DNA of 5,488 bases from Xanthobacteraceae bacterium (lineage in GTDB: Bacteria; Pseudomonadota; Alphaproteobacteria; Rhizobiales; Xanthobacteraceae). A program made the translations under genes and the position numbers. The first letter of the stretch is position 1, and the number at the start of each line of letters is the position of its first letter. The notes beneath the pieces were generated by a model. It was not told the DNA's origin. It worked only from the letters and a program-made list of their open reading frames with translations, and ran no database searches. Of the stretch, positions 1-4,479 are shown piece by piece. The stretch covers positions 1 to 5,488 of the forward strand of contig JASHVC010000563.1 of assembly GCA_030039655.1 (NCBI GenBank), given 5' to 3'.

Positions 1-1
1 C

Positions 2-607
2 GCCGGCCAGCCATCGCGCACGGTCGCGGAGCTGACTGATGAGATCACCCATGCGGCAGGCACGCTGGCCGACGCCCATCCCGACCTCATCGTCTTTCAC
101 TGCACCCACACCTCGATGAAGGAAGGTGCGGACGGCGAGGCGCGCATCATCAGCCTGATCCGCAAGACTACAGGGATCGATGCCCTGTCGACATCAAGCC
201 TGGTGAACGACGCGCTGCGCGCGCTCGGGCTCCGCAAGCTCGTGGTGCTCAGCCCCTATCAGTCCAACGACAATATCATCGATTATCTGGCCGGCGCCGG
301 ATTCACCGTGGTCAACGACGTTGCGCTCAAGTGCAAGACCGCAGCCGATTTCGAAGCGATCACGCCGCAGCGCTGGCTCGAGCTGGCGAAGGAGAACGAC
401 CGGCCTGATGCCGACGGTATCTTTCTGAGCTGCACCAATACGACGCAGATCGAGGCCGTGGCCGCGATCGAGGAAGTGCTGGGCAAGCCGGTGGTCAACA
501 GTAATCAGGCCGTGCTCTGGGGTTGCCTGAAGCGACTCAAGCAAAAGCTGGGCGGAGTCCCGCCGATGCCGGACCTTGGGCGGCTCATGAACGACATCGA
601 CGCCTGA
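2..607 (+). CDS. Asp/Glu racemase / maleate isomerase / arylmalonate decarboxylase superfamily enzyme (5' end cut off)
   Basis: The frame is open from position 2, the first complete codon, to the TGA at 605-607. It gives 201 visible residues and no start codon of its own. An internal ATG at 116 is not the start, because family sequence continues upstream of it. About 40-50 N-terminal residues are probably missing, as the family is usually near 240-250 aa. Two half-sites typical of the superfamily are visible: FHCTHTS with Cys34 (visible numbering), and FLSCTNT with Cys144. The segment after it, KPVVNSNQAVLWGCLKRL, is the usual C-terminal family signature. Members are cytosolic, cofactor-free enzymes that use one or two cysteines to racemise, isomerise or decarboxylate small acids. 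Keeping both cysteines fits an isomerase or racemase better than an arylmalonate decarboxylase, which lacks the first. The substrate cannot be read from sequence. It lies 45 nt upstream of two TctC-type binding proteins and is probably co-transcribed with them, which suggests that its substrate is imported. Confidence 0.85.
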   Translation, partial: AGQPSRTVAELTDEITHAAGTLADAHPDLIVFHCTHTSMKEGADGEARIISLIRKTTGIDALSTSSLVNDALRALGLRKLVVLSPYQSNDNIIDYLAGAGFTVVNDVALKCKTAADFEAITPQRWLELAKENDRPDADGIFLSCTNTTQIEAVAAIEEVLGKPVVNSNQAVLWGCLKRLKQKLGGVPPMPDLGRLMNDIDA

Positions 608-636
608 GCAGCCGTCGCGATAGTTGGAATATCTGT

Positions 637-642
637 GGGGAG
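637..642 (+). promoter_or_regulatory. Ribosome binding site deciding the ATG at 653
   Basis: GGGGAG lies 10 nt before the ATG at 653. An in-frame GTG at 635 would place this purine run inside the coding region and has no comparable site upstream. The ATG start also puts the basic residues of the signal peptide directly at the N-terminus. Spacing is slightly long but acceptable. Confidence 0.6.
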
Positions 643-652
643 TAGAAACGCC

Positions 653-1633
653 ATGAGGATCAGGTTCGGACGCATCGCCACGCTGGCGGCGTGCCTGTTG
701 TTCGCGCCGGCCGCTTTGGCACCGGCGGCTTTGGCGGAGACCTATCCGTCGCGGCAAATCCGTCTTGTGGTGCCGTTCGCAGCCGGCGGCCCGGCCGATC
801 TGCTCGCCCGCGTTCTGGCCGAAGAGATGAGCAAGGATCTGGGCCAGCAAGTGTTTGTCGACAATCGCCCCGGCGCCAACACCATCATCGGCGCGGAGCT
901 GGTCGCCAAGGCGGACCCCGACGGCTACACGCTGCTTATGGCGATCGACGGCACGCTGGTGATGAACCCGTTTCTCTACAGCAAGCTGTCCTACGACCCC
1001 TTCAGGGACTTCGCGCCGATCACGCTAGTGGCCGACGTGCCTTCGGTGATCGAGGCCAACAACAGCGTGGCCGCCAACACAGTCCAGGAACTCATCGCCG
1101 AGGAGAAGGCCAATCCGGGCAAGCTCAATATGGGCTACAGCACGCCCACCTCGCAGGTGACCGCCGAACTCCTCAATATGCGAGCGGGCACGAAGTTCAC
1201 GTTGGTGCCCTATCGCGGCGGCACCACCCAGGTCACCGGCCTACTTGGCGGCGAGATTCAGCTCGGTCTCGAAAGCGTGAACGTAGCGTTGCCTTTCGCC
1301 CGCGCTGGCAAGCTGAAGATCATCGCGCTTACCGGCGGCAACCGCATCTCGCTAGCACCGGATATTCCGACCGTCGCCGAGACGCTCCCGGGATTTGATC
1401 TCGGCATCTGGCAAAGTGTCGTGGCACCGGCAAAAACGCCGCTCGAGATCATCGAACTACTGCACGACGAAATTGTCGCCGTGCTCAGTCGCGAGAGCGT
1501 GCGCAACAAGCTCATGACACAGGGCGTCGAGCCGGCGGTCAGCGAATCGCCGCAAGAGTTTGCCAACTTTATCCGCGCGCAGGCCGAAGTCCGCAGCAAG
1601 GTGATCAAGGCGGTCGGGATCAAGCTCGACTGA
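653..1633 (+). CDS. TctC/Bug family periplasmic solute-binding protein (first of tandem pair)
   Basis: The protein has 326 aa from the ATG at 653; an alternative GTG at 635 would add six residues. Residues 1-28 form a Sec signal peptide: basic MRIRFGR, a hydrophobic core, and likely cleavage after ALA at residue 28, before ETYPSR. The mature part shows Bug/TctC hallmarks in order: YPSRQIRLVVPF, AAGGPADLLAR, GQQVFVDNRPGANTIIGA, DGYTLL, the LSYDPFRDFAPITL segment, LVPYRGG, and the late PDIPTVAETLPGF and VAPAKTP motifs. Family proteins bind carboxylates or other small metabolites in the periplasm and deliver them to TctA/TctB-type membrane permeases. No permease gene is in the window. It follows the racemase/isomerase-like gene by 45 nt and precedes a paralogue by 10 nt, so the three probably form one operon. 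The ligand is unknown. A short tandem duplication lies in the signal peptide. Confidence 0.93.
   Translation: MRIRFGRIATLAACLLFAPAALAPAALAETYPSRQIRLVVPFAAGGPADLLARVLAEEMSKDLGQQVFVDNRPGANTIIGAELVAKADPDGYTLLMAIDGTLVMNPFLYSKLSYDPFRDFAPITLVADVPSVIEANNSVAANTVQELIAEEKANPGKLNMGYSTPTSQVTAELLNMRAGTKFTLVPYRGGTTQVTGLLGGEIQLGLESVNVALPFARAGKLKIIALTGGNRISLAPDIPTVAETLPGFDLGIWQSVVAPAKTPLEIIELLHDEIVAVLSRESVRNKLMTQGVEPAVSESPQEFANFIRAQAEVRSKVIKAVGIKLD
706..735 (+). repeat. 15-bp imperfect tandem repeat in the signal peptide region
   Basis: Two adjacent 15-mers, 706-720 and 721-735, differ at two positions. Together they encode PAALA twice, just before the predicted signal peptidase site. The unit is a multiple of three, so the frame is kept. 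It looks like a small slippage duplication that repeats the cleavage-site sequence. Confidence 0.6.
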
Positions 1634-1643
1634 GCGCACCGCT

Positions 1644-2627
1644 ATGTTGCACGCCGCACGTATCATCATGCTCACGCTTCTTGTGGCCGGTGCATGGTCT
1701 GCGGCCGAGGCGGACGACGCACAGCAATATCCGAACCGCACGATCCGCATGATCGTGCCGTTCCCGCCCGGCGGACCCGCCGACACCATCGCGCGCATCG
1801 TCGGACAGAAAATGTCCGAGCATTGGGGCCAGCCGGTCATCATCGAGAACCGCGCCGGCGGCAATACCGCCATCGGTGCCGTGCTCGTGGCGAAATCGCC
1901 GGCAGATGGCTACACGCTGCTCGTCGCCATGGATGTGACCATGGTGATGAATCCGCTGGTGATGAAAAATCTTCCCTATGATCCACAAAAGGATTTCGCA
2001 CCGGTCACGCTCCTCAACAAGAGCATTGCGCTCGTCACGACGCGCAGCGACGGGCCGAAAACGATTGCGGACCTGATCGCCGCGGCCAAGGCGCATCCCA
2101 ACACGCTCTCCATGGGCGCGGGCACGATTACGTCACGGCTCGGCGCGCTCGCCTTCGCGCAAGCGGCGGGAATCGACGTGACGCTCGTTCCCTACAAGGG
2201 CAGCGCCGACATTACCCAGGGGCTGCTGACAGGTGCGGTCGATTTTGCCATCGACGGTGTCCCCAATGCGCTGCCGCTAATCGAGGCCGGGAAATTCCGG
2301 GCGCTCGCGAAATACAGCAACCGGCCGCTGCCGATCCTGCCCGATGTTCCGAGCCTCTCCTTCGCCGCCAACCTTCCCGACATCGGCGAGAGCTCCACCT
2401 GGATCAGCCTCGTAGCGCCGGCCCATACGCCTGAGGCCATCGTCGACAAGCTCCAACGCGAGATCGCACAAACTCTTGGCGATCCGACCATGGCCGAGCG
2501 GCTGCGCAAGGCAGGCCTCAGCTCCGACAGTAGCACGGCACAAGAGCTGGAAGCGTTGATCCGCAGCGACACTGCGCGCTGGCGCACCGTGATCCAGAGC
2601 GGGATCGCCGATAGGATCTTGGAGTAG
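1644..2627 (+). CDS. TctC/Bug family periplasmic solute-binding protein (second of tandem pair)
   Basis: The protein has 327 aa. The ATG at 1644 lies 10 nt after the previous stop and has no strong Shine-Dalgarno site, so translational coupling is likely. A second in-frame ATG at 1668 would lose the basic n-region, so 1644 is preferred. The signal peptide covers residues 1-23, with probable cleavage after AEA before DDAQQYP. Bug/TctC motifs follow: YPNRTIRMIVPF, PPGGPADTIAR, GQPVIIENRAGGNTAIGA, DGYTLL, LPYDPQKDFAPVTL, TLVPYKGS, LPDVPSL and LVAPAHTPE. It aligns without large gaps to the preceding protein. By hand, about 55 of 95 residues match in the N-terminal part, so the two are paralogues from an old duplication. 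The C-terminal halves diverge more, which allows different ligands. No TctA/TctB gene is visible. Its stop is 3 nt from the stop of the opposing isonitrile hydratase-like gene. Confidence 0.93.
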   Translation: MLHAARIIMLTLLVAGAWSAAEADDAQQYPNRTIRMIVPFPPGGPADTIARIVGQKMSEHWGQPVIIENRAGGNTAIGAVLVAKSPADGYTLLVAMDVTMVMNPLVMKNLPYDPQKDFAPVTLLNKSIALVTTRSDGPKTIADLIAAAKAHPNTLSMGAGTITSRLGALAFAQAAGIDVTLVPYKGSADITQGLLTGAVDFAIDGVPNALPLIEAGKFRALAKYSNRPLPILPDVPSLSFAANLPDIGESSTWISLVAPAHTPEAIVDKLQREIAQTLGDPTMAERLRKAGLSSDSSTAQELEALIRSDTARWRTVIQSGIADRILE

Positions 2628-2630
2628 AGG

Positions 2631-3377
2631 CTAGCTGGTCGCCGCCGCAGCTGTGCTGTCCGGACTACTCGTCGCCGGATCGTGCTTGGCCAACCAGTCT
2701 GAGCGCCACTGGCTCGCAGCTTTCCAGCGTTGCTGCTGCAGTGGCTCGGCGGCACGGCGCGCGGTTTCGACGACCTCACGAGGCGCCGTATCCGGCGAGC
2801 CGCTGTTGAACGGCGGCACGGGGGCATATTCCAATTGCAACTGGATTTGCTGTGCAACCGTTTCGCCGCGGAGCATGGCGGCAAGGCGAAAGGCGAAGTC
2901 GAGACCTGCAGTACAGCCCCCGGCCGTAACTCTGTTGCGATCGACCACGACCCGCTCACGCACCGCAGTCGCGCCATAGAGCTCCAGGAGCGGCAAGCTG
3001 AGCCAGTGCGTGGACGCCCGATAGCCCCACAGGAGTCCAGCAGCGCCGAGCACGAGTGCACCGGTGCAGACCGCAGTGACGTACTTCGCCTGCTCCGCCT
3101 GCCTGCGCAAAAATTCGAGCGCGTGTTTATCTTCGACCACATGCTGGGTACCGGGTCCACCGGGCACCACCAGCGCATCGAGCGCGGGGCACGCTTCGCA
3201 CGTGACGCTTGGAACAATGACCAGTCCGCGATCGCTACGCACCGGCTCGGCCGTGCGGGCAACGACATGAACGGTGGTATCCGGAAGCCGAGCGAACACC
3301 TCGTAGGGCTCAGTGAAATCGATCTGCGTCATCTCAGGAAAGATAAAAAATCCGATATGACAAGCCGCCGTGGACAT
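2631..3377 (-). CDS. inhA: Isonitrile hydratase (cyclohexyl-isocyanide hydratase) homologue, DJ-1/PfpI family
   Basis: The protein has 248 aa from the ATG at 3377-3375. The frame stays open upstream to 3596, but this ATG has a well-spaced GGGAG, and homology begins right after it with IGFFIFPEMTQIDFTEP. Isonitrile hydratase adds water to isonitriles to give N-substituted formamides. The Pseudomonas putida enzyme, as I recall it, uses Cys101, Thr102 and Asp17. Here the matching residues are Cys104 and Thr105 in AVCTGALVLGAAGLL and Asp20 in TQID. Other shared segments are VPGGPGTQHV, YRASTHW, GGCTAGLDFA and, most specifically, QLQLEYAPVPPFNSGSPDTAP near residues 179-199. No signal peptide is seen, so it is cytosolic. 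The family enzyme is about 228 aa; the extra length is mainly an Ala/Ser/Thr/Pro-rich tail after residue 233. It is divergent from a regulator with a related DJ-1 domain. The true substrate remains an inference. Confidence 0.88.
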   Translation of the reverse strand: MSTAACHIGFFIFPEMTQIDFTEPYEVFARLPDTTVHVVARTAEPVRSDRGLVIVPSVTCEACPALDALVVPGGPGTQHVVEDKHALEFLRRQAEQAKYVTAVCTGALVLGAAGLLWGYRASTHWLSLPLLELYGATAVRERVVVDRNRVTAGGCTAGLDFAFRLAAMLRGETVAQQIQLQLEYAPVPPFNSGSPDTAPREVVETARRAAEPLQQQRWKAASQWRSDWLAKHDPATSSPDSTAAAATS

Positions 3378-3384
3378 GTGAGTG

Positions 3385-3389
3385 CTCCC
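3385..3389 (-). promoter_or_regulatory. Ribosome binding site of the isonitrile hydratase-like gene
   Basis: Read on the minus strand this is GGGAG, 7 nt before the ATG at 3377-3375. The strong site at good spacing supports this start over the longer open frame reaching 3596, which would also overlap the divergent regulator gene. Confidence 0.75.
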
Positions 3390-3394
3390 AAAGC

Positions 3395-3439
3395 CAGGTC
3401 GTAACTGACGCGGAATTTCGCCTCGACAGGTCTTGGCAG
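3395..3439. promoter_or_regulatory. Candidate direct-repeat operator for the AraC-type regulator
   Basis: Two 13-mers, 3395-3407 (CAGGTCGTAACTG) and 3427-3439 (CAGGTCTTGGCAG), share 9 of 13 bases, including an intact CAGGTC. Their starts are 32 bp apart, close to three helical turns. AraC-family proteins often bind direct repeats on one DNA face. The downstream copy covers the -35 element of the plus-strand promoter, and the other lies in the leader of the minus-strand gene. Assignment is by position and pattern only; repeats this short can occur by chance. Confidence 0.35.
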
Positions 3440-3460
3440 CAACGTCATTATACCTATAAC
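3433..3460 (+). promoter_or_regulatory. Sigma70-type promoter for the GlxA-like regulator
   Basis: TTGGCA (3433-3438) matches the -35 consensus at 5 of 6 positions. TATAAC (3455-3460) matches the -10 consensus at 5 of 6. The spacer is 16 nt. The predicted start near 3467 would leave a leader of only about 15 nt before the ATG at 3482. This is the most AT-rich stretch of the region. Confidence 0.55.
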
Positions 3461-3469
3461 TTTCTGCCA
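3434..3469. repeat. Inverted repeat around the divergent promoters
   Basis: TGGCAG at 3434-3439 and its reverse complement CTGCCA at 3464-3469 flank both -10 elements, with repeat starts exactly 30 bp apart. The arms do not extend beyond 6 bp, and a match this short is expected about once by chance in a region this size. It could be a protein-binding palindrome; the 24-nt loop is too long for a terminator. Confidence 0.3.
3447..3452 (-). promoter_or_regulatory. -10 element for the isonitrile hydratase-like gene
   Basis: Read on the minus strand this is a perfect TATAAT. No acceptable -35 hexamer is found 15-18 nt upstream, where the sequence is GC-rich, and there is no extended -10 TG. This suggests weak or activator-dependent transcription. 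The predicted start near 3440 leaves a leader of about 63 nt. It overlaps the spacer of the opposing promoter, so RNA polymerase should not occupy both at once. Confidence 0.45.
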
Positions 3470-3481
3470 CGCGGTCCCGGC

Positions 3482-4477
3482 ATGCCAAAAGCGAGAGCAA
3501 AAGAGCGTCTGGTCCTGGTGCTGGCTTTCGAGGGCGTGCAGCTCCTCGACGTGGCCGGGCCGGTGCAGACGTTTGCCAGCGCCAACGAGATGGCAAAGGA
3601 AGCGGGTCGCACGCCCTATCGGGTCATCGTCGTGTCCCGGCGCGGCGGGGCACTCGTTACGTCCGCGGGCCTTCCGCTGCTGACGCAGCCCCTCGCTGCC
3701 GCAGCCCGCAAGTCGCGCATCGATACGCTGATCCTGCCGGGAGGACCCGGCGTTCACACCGCGCTGAAGGACGCGCGCACCGTCGATTGGGTGCGCCACC
3801 AACTTTCGGCGGCTCGCCGTGTCGCGTCGGTGTGCACGGGCGCGTTTCTTCTCGCGGAAACCGGCATCCTCGCCGGACGACGCGCCACGACGCACTGGAA
3901 ATCATGCGCCCGGCTGCAACAGCTTTATTCTGACATCCTGGTCGATCCCGATCCCATCTACGTGCACGACGATCAAATCTGGACCTCGGCGGGAGTGACG
4001 GCAGGAATCGATCTCAGCCTGGCGCTGGTCGAGGAGGACCTCGGGCGCACGATCGCCATGCAGGTGGCACGACATCTCGTGGTCTTTCTCAATCGGCCTG
4101 GTGGGCAATCGCAGTTCAGCGCGCCCCTCGAAGCGCAAGCCGCTGCAGCCGATGGCAACGCACCTAATCACTTCGCGCCGCTGCACGGCTGGATCGCAGA
4201 GAATCTCACCGGCGACCTGCGCGTCGAGCAACTTGCCGAACAAGCCGGCATGAGCTCACGCACGTTCGCGCGCGTCTATGCGGCCAAAATGGGAATAACA
4301 CCCGCCCGCATGGTGGAAAGGATCCGCGTCGAAGCCGTGCGGCGCATCCTTGAAGAGACCGACATGCCGATCAAACGCATCGCCTCCGAATGCGGCTTCG
4401 GCCAGGAAGATCGGCTGCGCCGCGCCTTCGCGCGCCAGGTCGGAACAACGCCGGCTGAATATCGCCAGCGATTTTGA
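3482..4477 (+). CDS. GlxA-family transcriptional regulator: DJ-1/PfpI-like sensor domain plus AraC-type DNA-binding domain
   Basis: The protein has 331 aa from the ATG at 3482; no Shine-Dalgarno site is obvious before it, and the next Met is residue 38. Residues about 9-205 are a DJ-1/PfpI (class I glutamine amidotransferase-like) domain: LLDVAGP with Asp23, ILPGGPGV, the nucleophile-elbow motif SVCTGAFLLAETGIL with Cys118, RRATTHW and SAGVTAGIDL. Residues about 235-331 are the AraC double helix-turn-helix: DLRVEQLAEQAGMSSRTFAR, then MPIKRIASECGFGQ followed by the typical end FARQVGTTPAEYRQRF. Such regulators sense small, often nitrogen-containing metabolites and mostly activate neighbouring genes. 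It is divergent from the isonitrile hydratase-like gene across 104 bp, so that gene and itself are the likely targets. The sensor domain keeps the Asp, Cys-Thr-Gly and Thr-His-Trp positions of the neighbouring enzyme. The family call is firm; the ligand is unknown. Confidence 0.94.
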   Translation: MPKARAKERLVLVLAFEGVQLLDVAGPVQTFASANEMAKEAGRTPYRVIVVSRRGGALVTSAGLPLLTQPLAAAARKSRIDTLILPGGPGVHTALKDARTVDWVRHQLSAARRVASVCTGAFLLAETGILAGRRATTHWKSCARLQQLYSDILVDPDPIYVHDDQIWTSAGVTAGIDLSLALVEEDLGRTIAMQVARHLVVFLNRPGGQSQFSAPLEAQAAAADGNAPNHFAPLHGWIAENLTGDLRVEQLAEQAGMSSRTFARVYAAKMGITPARMVERIRVEAVRRILEETDMPIKRIASECGFGQEDRLRRAFARQVGTTPAEYRQRF

Positions 4478-4479
4478 GA

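Noticed and set aside
194..850. A 218-codon minus-strand open frame opposite the first enzyme and the start of the first binding protein
   Set aside because: It has Arg/His/Gln-rich composition, no motifs and no start context, and it crosses the boundary between two real genes.
2628..2690. Possible terminator hairpin at the first convergent junction (TCCGG/CCGGA and AGCT palindromes)
   Set aside because: The stems are short and lie within coding sequence, and no T-run follows on either strand.
2192..3268. A 358-codon open frame on the minus strand spanning the end of the second binding protein and most of the isonitrile hydratase-like gene
   Set aside because: The translation is Arg/Ser-rich with no family motifs, and it overlaps two well-supported genes. 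It is a typical high-GC shadow frame.
2730..3404. A 224-codon plus-strand open frame antisense to the isonitrile hydratase-like gene
   Set aside because: The minus-strand frame carries strong homology and a good ribosome binding site; this one has neither.
3434..3470. Sigma54 promoter suggested by TGGCAG on either strand
   Set aside because: No GC/TTGC element occurs at the required -12 distance on either strand.
3377..3596. N-terminal extension of the isonitrile hydratase-like protein to 321 aa
   Set aside because: It would run antisense through the start of the regulator and the promoter region, the extra residues are basic and lack family similarity, and the ATG at 3377 has a strong ribosome binding site.
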